DNA of 25,158 nucleotides, taken from Clostridiales bacterium UBA2432. Its GTDB lineage: Bacteria > Bacillota > Clostridia > Lachnospirales > Vallitaleaceae. Both the position numbers and the translations under genes were made by a program. Positions 9,219 through 16,045 of the stretch are shown here, piece after piece. The stretch is from contig DDQW01000073.1 in the NCBI GenBank assembly GCA_002342805.1, forward strand, positions 1 through 25,158, in the 5' to 3' direction. The notes beneath the pieces were generated by a model, which saw nothing but the letters and a program-made list of their open reading frames with translations, searched no databases and was not told the DNA's origin. Position 1 is the first letter of the stretch, and every line of letters begins with the position of its first letter.

Positions 9219-9275
9219 GTAGGAACTTCGCTATAGTCTGTTTGATTATGATATACTAACTTCATAGCAGAAGTT
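9219..9275 (+). promoter_or_regulatory. Extended -10 promoter inside an 11-bp inverted repeat, upstream of GH130
   Basis: An extended -10 TGATATACT lies at 9249-9257, with no good -35. It is flanked by a long inverted repeat: AACTTCGCTAT (9224-9234) pairs with ATAGCAGAAGTT (9264-9275), perfect apart from one extra A at 9269. The arms lie roughly over the -35 region and just after the transcription start. They could be a paired operator or a long hairpin at the end of the GH30 transcript. No T-run follows the right arm, so an ordinary intrinsic terminator is unlikely. Confidence 0.5.
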
Positions 9276-9313
9276 GCTGAGTATTATCAAAAACCTACTG
9301 GAAAGGAGTTCAT

Positions 9314-10387
9314 ATGAAATCAATTGTTCAAAGACATTCTTCAAATCCAATTATTACACCCAATATGGTAAAACCAACACAGGGTGATTTTAAAGTAGAT
9401 GGTGTGTTTAATGCAGGAGTGACTCGATTTAATGATGAGACGATACTTTTGCTTCGTGTAGCAGAAAGCGTTATTACAGAGAATGAAGACATAGTAGGTG
9501 TCCCTGTTTTTGTGAAAGAAGATGAGCACTATCAACTTCAAGTTGTATATTATGACAAAAGAAGAGACAGTAAAGTCTATGATTTTTCGGATTCGAGAAC
9601 GATACGTCGACGTAGTGATCATAAAGTCGTGCATTTAACCTCCATTAGCCATTTTAGACTTGCGCGAAGTAAAAATGGCATAGACTTTCATATAGAGGAT
9701 AGGTCATTTCTTGTTCCGGAAAGTCAATATGAGACATGGGGAATTGAAGATCCAAGAATAACAAAAATCGATAACAGTTTTTATATAACTTATTCTGCAG
9801 TATCTGAATATGGTGTCGCAACAGCCATGATAAAAACCGACGATTTTAAAGACTATGAGCGATTGGGTATCATTTTCGTTCCGGAAAATAAAGATGTTTC
9901 TATTTTCCCTGAAAAAATTAATGGGTATTATTATGCATACCATCGACCGGTTCCCAAAGAAATCGGAAATGCAAATATTTGGGTGTCAAAATCAAAAGAT
10001 TTAATCAATTGGAGCCAACATGAACATTTATTAAGTGTATCAGAAGATGGATGGGAAAATGGTCGCATAGGTGGCGGCGGACCATCGGTGAAAACAGAAA
10101 AAGGATGGCTACATATCTATCATGCTGCGGACAAAAATGATTGCTATTGTCTTGGAGCTATACTTACAGACATAGATAATCCCGGTCGTATCATTGCTAA
10201 AACACAGTACCCCATAATGATACCTGAAGCAAGTTATGAAAAGGATGGTTTTTTTGGGAATGTCGTATTTACGTGCGGTATTTTGCTTGAAGAGGATTTA
10301 GTGAAAATATACTATGGGGCTTCGGATGAAGTCATTGGTCTTGCTGAAGTTTTACTTAAAGATATATACGAAGTTTTAGAAAAATAA
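9314..10387 (+). CDS. GH130 beta-mannoside phosphorylase
   Basis: Glycoside hydrolase family 130 enzymes use inorganic phosphate to split beta-mannosides, releasing alpha-mannose 1-phosphate in the cytosol. Landmarks are the N-terminal RHSSNPIITP and VFNAGVTRF, then LLLRVAES. The catalytic motif WGIEDPRIT carries the proton-donor Asp146, and phosphate/substrate-site HRP (210-212), GRIGGGGPSVKT and IYYGASDEVIGLAEV follow. At 357 residues it lacks extra domains. The overall pattern is closest to the GH130 group that includes beta-1,2-mannooligosaccharide and related mannoside phosphorylases, but mannosyl-glucose or mannosyl-GlcNAc activity cannot be excluded. It has its own promoter and a strong AAAGGAG site, and lies between the GH30 operon and the LacI-led module, so it could serve either. 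Confidence 0.87.
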   Translation: MKSIVQRHSSNPIITPNMVKPTQGDFKVDGVFNAGVTRFNDETILLLRVAESVITENEDIVGVPVFVKEDEHYQLQVVYYDKRRDSKVYDFSDSRTIRRRSDHKVVHLTSISHFRLARSKNGIDFHIEDRSFLVPESQYETWGIEDPRITKIDNSFYITYSAVSEYGVATAMIKTDDFKDYERLGIIFVPENKDVSIFPEKINGYYYAYHRPVPKEIGNANIWVSKSKDLINWSQHEHLLSVSEDGWENGRIGGGGPSVKTEKGWLHIYHAADKNDCYCLGAILTDIDNPGRIIAKTQYPIMIPEASYEKDGFFGNVVFTCGILLEEDLVKIYYGASDEVIGLAEVLLKDIYEVLEK

Positions 10388-10406
10388 TTAATAAGTCCTA
10401 AAAGTA

Positions 10407-10435
10407 TTGACGGTTTAACAATAAGGGTGTACAAT
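10407..10435 (+). promoter_or_regulatory. Strong sigma-A promoter for the LacI-family gene
   Basis: TTGACG (10407-10412) and TACAAT (10430-10435) are separated by exactly 17 bases, a near-consensus pair. The predicted transcription start (about 10442) is downstream of the ATG at 10437, which supports translation beginning at 10473. Confidence 0.75.
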
Positions 10436-10457
10436 AATGACAACGAGAGACAAATGG
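10434..10457 (+). repeat. Leader motif, copy 1
   Basis: This segment begins ATAATGACAACG and continues, after a two-base difference, with AGACAAA and then TGG. The same block recurs at 11488-11513 upstream of the glycosyltransferase gene, with two substitutions and two extra A bases. In this copy it overlaps the end of the -10 box and the predicted transcription start, a position suited to autoregulation. The function is unproven. Confidence 0.4.
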
Positions 10458-10472
10458 ACGGGAGGCAATACC

Positions 10473-11474
10473 ATGTTATCCATGAAAGATATTGCAAAAC
10501 TAAGTGGTGTTTCATTAAAAACAGTTTCAAGAGTGCTAAATAACAGTGATAAAGTAAAAGAAGAGACCCGGCAAAAAGTCCTTGATGTTGTCCATAAAGA
10601 AGGCTACAGACCCAATATTATTGCAAAAAGTTTAAAAGAACAAAAGACACGTACAATTATTATCTTCATTGATCGTCATCACGGAGAATATTGGGGTATT
10701 TGGCATACTATGATAATAACCGCATTTATGCGAATAGCAAAGGAGATGGATTATAAGGTTCTTATCTCACCATCAAGTGCCAGTGATCATATGACCGATC
10801 AGACAGACGGATTTTCCTTTTTGACGAGTGGGTTGGCTGATGGAGCAATACTCATGGATAATATACTTGAAGATCAACGGATTGATTTTTTGATTAAAAA
10901 CAATATTCCGCACGTGGTGCTTGGAAATTGCAGTAATTATACAAAAACCCATTGGGTTGATTTGAATAATTATAATGCAGGATATATGGGAGGTGAATAT
11001 TTAATTAATAAAAACTATAGATCTTTAGTCTTTTTATTGGGAGACAGTAGTTTTAAAGTAAGCCAAGAAAGAGCACGTGGTTTTATGGAAGCTATGAAGG
11101 AAGCCGATATTAGTGACTATAGAATAGAGTATGGAATTAGTTCAACAAAAAAAGCATATGAGAGGGTTTTGCAAGATATTGAAAACAATGCTCAGCCATC
11201 GGCCTACTTTGTATCCGGCGATGAAAGAGCCTTGGGTGTGTATCGGGCAGTGCAGGAAAAAGGGCTTCGAATTCCTGAAGATGTAGCTGTTCTTGGCATT
11301 GATAATATTCAACATGGACAGTATCTTTATCCTAGTTTATCTTCAATTAATCAACCCATTGATATCTTTGCGTCTCAAGTTATCACTATGCTTATAAAAA
11401 TTATTGAAGGCGTTGAAGATGTAGAAGGCAGTGTATTGATTCCCTATAATCTTGTGGAAAGGGAGTCGACCTAA
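10473..11474 (+). CDS. LacI-family transcriptional regulator
   Basis: Sugar-responsive DNA-binding protein, probably controlling the adjacent transport and phosphorylase genes. Residues 4-23 form the helix-turn-helix MKDIAKLSGVSLKTVSRVLN, followed by the hinge (YRPNIIAKSLK). A periplasmic-binding-protein-like effector domain runs from about residue 55 to the end, with typical elements GADGAIL-like DGAIL, YFVSGDERALGVYRA and DVAVLGIDN. The chosen start at 10473 has GGAGG seven bases upstream and gives 333 residues, the usual length. The in-frame ATG at 10437 lies before the predicted transcription start and would add 12 non-family residues. The effector is unknown. The E. coli ycj locus, which has a similar set of genes, also carries a LacI-type regulator. 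Confidence 0.93.
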   Translation: MLSMKDIAKLSGVSLKTVSRVLNNSDKVKEETRQKVLDVVHKEGYRPNIIAKSLKEQKTRTIIIFIDRHHGEYWGIWHTMIITAFMRIAKEMDYKVLISPSSASDHMTDQTDGFSFLTSGLADGAILMDNILEDQRIDFLIKNNIPHVVLGNCSNYTKTHWVDLNNYNAGYMGGEYLINKNYRSLVFLLGDSSFKVSQERARGFMEAMKEADISDYRIEYGISSTKKAYERVLQDIENNAQPSAYFVSGDERALGVYRAVQEKGLRIPEDVAVLGIDNIQHGQYLYPSLSSINQPIDIFASQVITMLIKIIEGVEDVEGSVLIPYNLVEREST

Positions 11475-11487
11475 AAAAATTTATCAC

Positions 11488-11513
11488 ATAATGACAACGT
11501 AAGACAAAAATGG
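11488..11513 (+). repeat. Leader motif, copy 2
   Basis: Second copy of the block at 10434-10457: an identical first 12 bases (ATAATGACAACG), two differing bases, an identical AGACAAA, then TGG. It lies in the 49-base gap before the glycosyltransferase gene and runs into its ribosome site GGAGGTG. A possible -10 (CATAAT, 11487-11492) overlaps its left end. It could be a shared regulator site. Confidence 0.4.
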
Positions 11514-11523
11514 AGGTGAAACA

Positions 11524-12870
11524 ATGAATATTGGACTCATTCATTTTAGAGTAGGTGAAACAGACGGAGTATCTCTCGAAATGGAAAAATGGAAATATAT
11601 TCTTGAAAAACTAGGACACACCGTATGGTATATTGCTGGGAGTGGGGAGATTGATGATGTCTTGTATATGAAGGGACTTCATTATCAAAATCCGACAAAC
11701 ACTTTATTGGTAAACCATATTTACAGAAAGGCAGAAGATGGATATTCAGGAGACGATATAAAAACCATTTATCTGAATTATGCTCAGGAAATCGAACACG
11801 AATTACATCAACTTATTGATGATTATCAGATAGACATGATTATTCCCAACAATATCCTGTCTCTGGGCTGGAATATTGCCGCAGGGAAAGCAATTAGTGA
11901 GGTGATAGAAAAAACCGGAGTTAAGGTGATTGCCCATCATCATGATTTTTATTGGGAGAGAGAGTTGTATAGTCAGCCAAAGTACGAGTGGGTAGAAGAA
12001 GTTCTTGAAAATTATTTTCCACCCAAAAATGACAACGTAAGTCATGTGGTCATCAATAATCTGGCTCAAAAATCTATGATGGATAAAAAGGGCCTTAAGG
12101 CAGTCATCGTACCGAATGTGTTTGATTTTGAACAAAACTGGATGCTTACAGATGGATATAACAGTAAGATACGCCAAGAACTAGCTTTAAAGAAAACAGA
12201 TATTGTCTTGCTGCAAGGAACAAGAGTTGTTGCCAGAAAGGGCATAGAATTAACGCTTCGCAGCATGCATTATATGAATGAACGTTTACCCAACTATATT
12301 GGAAAAAAACTATATAATGGAGAAGAGATAACACCGGAATCACGAATAATCCTTGTACTTGTAGGATTAAATGAGGATGAAGAATATTATCAGAAGCTTA
12401 AAGCATTAGCTTTAAATGAGCAGGTGGATATATTGGATGTCAGTCATCGCATTGATTTTGAACGGAAAAGCATATATGGAGAAAAAATCTTTTCCCTGTG
12501 GGATGCTTATCAATTAGCCGATCTTGTATCGTATCCAAGTCTCCTTGAAGGTTTTGGAAATCAACTTCTTGAGGCAGTATATGCGAATAAACCATTTTTG
12601 ATTTATGAATATCCTGTTTATAAAAGTTATTTGAAACATTTTGGCTTATCAGCAATTTCTTTTGGAGATGATCATGAACTTGATCAGCAGAAGCTGGCAA
12701 TAGTTACAGAAGACATCAGTATCCATGTTGCAGAGAAAGCACTAGAAATACTAACATCGTCTAAAGAATATGAAGCAATGACCAAAAGAAACTATGATAT
12801 ATGTTTACGTGAGTTTTCATATAAAAAATTGTACCAATTGCTGAATGAACTTATCGGCAAGAAAAACTAA
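11524..12870 (+). CDS. GT4 glycosyltransferase, possibly mannosylglucosylglycerate synthase-like
   Basis: Retaining GT-B fold sugar transferase of family GT4. The N-terminal acceptor half starts IGLIHFRVGETDGVSLEMEKW (3-23) and contains IIPNNILSLGWN and AHHHDFYWERE (137-147). The C-terminal donor half has the nucleotide-sugar motif QGTRVVARKG (231-240) and the EX7E signature from Glu342 to Glu350 (EGFGNQLLE). No membrane segment or signal is seen, so it is cytosolic. The DGVSLEMEKW opening is, from memory, shared with mannosylglucosylglycerate synthases of Thermotogota. That fits the GH13_18 phosphorylase in the same cluster but needs a database check. Alternatives are a reversible TreT-like synthase used in catabolism, or an unrelated glycoside synthase. 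GGAGGTG gives a clear start. It lies between the LacI regulator and a sugar ABC operon, unusual company for a biosynthetic transferase. Confidence 0.8.
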   Translation: MNIGLIHFRVGETDGVSLEMEKWKYILEKLGHTVWYIAGSGEIDDVLYMKGLHYQNPTNTLLVNHIYRKAEDGYSGDDIKTIYLNYAQEIEHELHQLIDDYQIDMIIPNNILSLGWNIAAGKAISEVIEKTGVKVIAHHHDFYWERELYSQPKYEWVEEVLENYFPPKNDNVSHVVINNLAQKSMMDKKGLKAVIVPNVFDFEQNWMLTDGYNSKIRQELALKKTDIVLLQGTRVVARKGIELTLRSMHYMNERLPNYIGKKLYNGEEITPESRIILVLVGLNEDEEYYQKLKALALNEQVDILDVSHRIDFERKSIYGEKIFSLWDAYQLADLVSYPSLLEGFGNQLLEAVYANKPFLIYEYPVYKSYLKHFGLSAISFGDDHELDQQKLAIVTEDISIHVAEKALEILTSSKEYEAMTKRNYDICLREFSYKKLYQLLNELIGKKN

Positions 12871-12916
12871 GGTCCCTTATTCATCAAAAGATTAATAATA
12901 ATTAGGAGGAAAGTGT

Positions 12917-14284
12917 ATGAAAAGCATGTTGAAAATTGTTCTTATGGTGGTACTTGTAATAAGTTTAGTCGTGGTAGGATGTAGTAACGACACGGAAACA
13001 ACAGAATCACAAGATATGGATTCACAAAGTGATACCTCGTCAACGGAGGATGAACCAATGCAAGTGGACGAAGTGACGGAAGCGGTCGATATTAATTTCC
13101 AAATTGCATGGGATATTGAATCCGGACGTGGTAAAAATATTCAAGTTGCCATTGATGAGTTTATGCTTCAGAACCCAAATATTACAGTGACCATGATTAC
13201 CGGTGGAGATGAACAACAAACGATTACAAGCTTGCTTAATGATGCAGCACCGGAGGTTATACAGTTGGCGGTCAAGCCTGTAAAAACAATTGCTGCTGAA
13301 GGTTTGTTATTGGACCTAAGTTCAAGAGAAGCAGAATATAAAGAAATATTTTATCCGACGCTTGTTGATTTTTTCAAAACGGATGGAAAACTATATGGAG
13401 CTCCTTGGATAGGACATACCATTGAACTTATTTATAACAAAGATTTATTTGAAGCAGCAGGATTAGATCCTGAACAGCCACCAAAAACTTGGGATGAACT
13501 TATGGAATTTAGTGAGCAAATAGAAGCAAATACAGATGCAATTGGTTTAGGCATGGCTGGACAGCAAGGAAATGATGCCATATGGATGAGTACGCCGATT
13601 ATCAAATCTTATGGTGGAGAATTTACAGAAATCGTTGACGGAAAAGAAGTTGTTGCCATTAATACGCCGGAAGGAATCAAAGGTCTTCAAGTATATCAAG
13701 ACTTTGCCATGAAATATGAAGGTGCTGCTGAAAAAAATGGCGGTAACGTCATGGAAGATTTTAGGAACAGCAAAATCGCTATGGAATTTCAAGGACCATG
13801 GGGTGTAACGGATATATGGAAAAGCGGGGATTTATTTGAAGTAGGAACAGGCTTAATGCCGGCAGGTCCTGATGGACGTTATGCCGATGGTGGACCTTAC
13901 GGTTTGTCCATACCTGTTAATTTAGAGGGTGTAAAACTTGATGCAGCAATGGCTTTAATTGGATATCTTCAAACACCGGAAGCACAGGAAATCATTATGC
14001 AAGGAGAATATGATGAAGCTACCGACGCTTATTATCCTTACCGTGTTCCAATGCGAACAGATATGGCCGATTCAGATTTCTTCCAAGAGAATCCGGAATT
14101 CTTAGTTTTTATTGAAGGTTTGGAATATATTATTGATTCATTTCCAACGCCTGCCTATAATCAACTTGCCACAGAAGTTATTACAGTTGAGTTGAATAAA
14201 CTAGCATCAGGGGCAACAACACCTGAAGAAGCGGCACAATCCATTGAAGAAAACGGCAATCCCATTCTAAGAACATTTGATTAA
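12917..14284 (+). CDS. Sugar ABC transporter substrate-binding lipoprotein (second system)
   Basis: Extracellular binding protein of a second family-1 sugar importer, 455 residues. The signal peptide ends in lipobox VVVGC with lipidated Cys22, followed by an acidic Thr/Ser/Glu linker to about residue 55. The mature domain has the usual features: an ITMITGGDEQQ-like start region, the hinge APWIGHTIELIYNKDLFEAAG and a C-terminal segment ending near NPILRTFD. AGGAGG nine bases upstream fixes the start. Unlike the first system, no hairpin separates it from its permeases. Placement beside a GH13_18 phosphorylase suggests an alpha-glucoside such as glucosylglycerate as ligand; this is inference from context. 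Confidence 0.92.
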   Translation: MKSMLKIVLMVVLVISLVVVGCSNDTETTESQDMDSQSDTSSTEDEPMQVDEVTEAVDINFQIAWDIESGRGKNIQVAIDEFMLQNPNITVTMITGGDEQQTITSLLNDAAPEVIQLAVKPVKTIAAEGLLLDLSSREAEYKEIFYPTLVDFFKTDGKLYGAPWIGHTIELIYNKDLFEAAGLDPEQPPKTWDELMEFSEQIEANTDAIGLGMAGQQGNDAIWMSTPIIKSYGGEFTEIVDGKEVVAINTPEGIKGLQVYQDFAMKYEGAAEKNGGNVMEDFRNSKIAMEFQGPWGVTDIWKSGDLFEVGTGLMPAGPDGRYADGGPYGLSIPVNLEGVKLDAAMALIGYLQTPEAQEIIMQGEYDEATDAYYPYRVPMRTDMADSDFFQENPEFLVFIEGLEYIIDSFPTPAYNQLATEVITVELNKLASGATTPEEAAQSIEENGNPILRTFD

Positions 14285-14315
14285 AGTATAAACCACGGGA
14301 GAAGGAGATGATGTA

Positions 14316-15224
14316 ATGAAAATGAAGATGAAGGTAAGAACAATTGTGAGTGGGTACATAATCCTTCTCCCGGCATTAATTGTTATGCTAATGTTTAACT
14401 TTTATCCGGTTATATGGTCCTTTTTAGTCAGTTTTAAAGAGACCAAGGCAATAGATATTAAAAATTCTGCATTGTATGAGATTCCGGGAGTCTTTGTTGG
14501 GGTTGAAAATTATCAAAAAGTTTTAGATAATGATTTGTTTTTTAAATCCATTCTTAATACCGGATACTTTGCCATAATTTTTATTCCCTTTACATTATTG
14601 TTTTCTTTGTTATTAGCCATATATGTGAATCAGAAATTTAAAGGTGTGAATTTTTTCAGGACAATCATCTTCGTGCCTTACATCATTTCTGTTATTAGTT
14701 CAAGTCTTATATTTATGACACTGTTTAATACTGAGGCGGGTTTTGTCAACGCAACGTTAGAATTTTTTGGTATTCAAGGGATCAGTTGGTTAGGTGATGA
14801 ACGTTTAGCAATGCCGGTTATTGCTTTGATGAGTATATGGCGTAGAGTGGGCTACTTTATGCTCTTGTATTTGGCAGGTTTGCAAAACATTCCTAAAAGC
14901 TTGTATGAAGCGGCCCAAATTGATGGGGCCAATTGGTTAGATAAATTTAGAAATATTACTGTACCTTTGTTATCAAAAATTACCATCGTTATTATGGTCT
15001 TACTTTTAAGAGATGCATTAACTATATTCCAAGAGGTGTTTGTTATGACTGGGGGAGGTCCCGGAAATTCCACAGTCACAGTACCGTTTTTGATTTATCA
15101 GGAAGCCTTTAGTTATTTGAGGTTTGGAACTGCAGCAGCAATGAGCTATATTTTATTCGTTATTGCAGTTATTGTTATCCTTATACAGAATAAGATTATT
15201 ATGAGAAAGGGGAAAGTAGAATGA
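14316..15224 (+). CDS. Sugar ABC permease, MalF/UgpA type (second system)
   Basis: Membrane subunit, 302 residues, with about six hydrophobic segments starting at about residue 12. The EAA loop YEAAQIDGANWLDKFRNITV is at 197-216, and MTGGGPGNSTVTVPFLIY comes near the end. GAAGGAGATGATG precedes the start. The stop codon overlaps the next gene by four bases (ATGA), a sign of coupled translation. It pairs with the MalG-type subunit encoded next. Confidence 0.94.
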   Translation: MKMKMKVRTIVSGYIILLPALIVMLMFNFYPVIWSFLVSFKETKAIDIKNSALYEIPGVFVGVENYQKVLDNDLFFKSILNTGYFAIIFIPFTLLFSLLLAIYVNQKFKGVNFFRTIIFVPYIISVISSSLIFMTLFNTEAGFVNATLEFFGIQGISWLGDERLAMPVIALMSIWRRVGYFMLLYLAGLQNIPKSLYEAAQIDGANWLDKFRNITVPLLSKITIVIMVLLLRDALTIFQEVFVMTGGGPGNSTVTVPFLIYQEAFSYLRFGTAAAMSYILFVIAVIVILIQNKIIMRKGKVE

Positions 15225-16045
15225 AAAAAAATAGCAAGATGATCCTAAACTATGTCATTATGTTTGGCTTGATTTCTTTATTCTTAATTCCGCTTTATTG
15301 GCTATTGGCAGGAAGCTTAAAAAGTAATTTTGAGTTTAATCTTGTACCACCAACTATGTTTCCGAAAGAAATTGTTTTTGGCAACTACAGTACCGCATGG
15401 ACGCAACTGGGATTTAATCAAGCTTTTCAAAATTCTATGATTGTAACTATATCAACAACCGTATTAAACATGATTACAGGAACATTGGCCGGATTTATCC
15501 TCTCAAAGAAAAAGATTCCGGGGGGAAAGATTATTTTAGCCCTTATTGTAAGTGTTTTAATTGTTCCACCGGCTGTCTTGTTGTTACCTTTGTATTTTAT
15601 GATTGTTAAATTAGGCTTATATGATACCTTATCCGCTATAATATTTCCCTTTGCAGCCAATGCTTTTACGATTTTCTTTATGAAGCAATATATTGATGAT
15701 ATTCCCAATGACCTTATAGAAGCGGCAAGAATCGATGGAGTGGGCGAGTTTGGCTTGATACCTAAAGTCGTTGTTCCCCTATCGACACCGGCACTAGTTA
15801 CCGTAGCTTTAATAAATTTTGTGGGAAATTGGAATGCATTTACAATGCCTTTAGTTTTACTTCGATCCAATGAAAAGTTCACATTACCTTTAAAGCAAGC
15901 GAAGATGGCCAATGCAACCGATGTTAACCAATGGACACTTATTCTTGCGGCAACAGTACTATCCATTCTTCCGGTACTTGTTATCTTTATTGGGTCGCAA
16001 AGATACTTTGTAAAAGGTATAATGGAAGGAGCGGTGAAAGGTTAA
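15221..16045 (+). CDS. Sugar ABC permease, MalG type (second system)
   Basis: Second membrane subunit, 274 residues with about six hydrophobic segments. The EAA loop EAARIDGVGEFGLIPKVVVP spans 167-186 and the C-terminus is VKGIMEGAVKG, as in MalG-type proteins. It overlaps the preceding gene by four bases, and its TAA shares a base with the ATG of the phosphorylase gene. This gives a tightly coupled permease-permease-phosphorylase unit. No ATPase gene accompanies it. Confidence 0.94.
   Translation: MKKNSKMILNYVIMFGLISLFLIPLYWLLAGSLKSNFEFNLVPPTMFPKEIVFGNYSTAWTQLGFNQAFQNSMIVTISTTVLNMITGTLAGFILSKKKIPGGKIILALIVSVLIVPPAVLLLPLYFMIVKLGLYDTLSAIIFPFAANAFTIFFMKQYIDDIPNDLIEAARIDGVGEFGLIPKVVVPLSTPALVTVALINFVGNWNAFTMPLVLLRSNEKFTLPLKQAKMANATDVNQWTLILAATVLSILPVLVIFIGSQRYFVKGIMEGAVKG

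Noticed and set aside
12028..12041. Third copy of the AATGACAACGTAAG leader motif
   Set aside because: It lies inside the glycosyltransferase coding region, where the residues (NDNVS) explain it; only about 14 bases match, so chance is likely.
15427..15966. 179-codon open frame on the minus strand
   Set aside because: It is fully antisense to the MalG-type permease, has no ribosome site or recognisable domain, and the permease itself is certain.
15931..16044. GH13_18 gene starting at an ATG at 15931
   Set aside because: This extension overlaps the permease gene by more than 100 bases in another frame and has no family similarity. The TAATG overlap at 16045 is the natural start.
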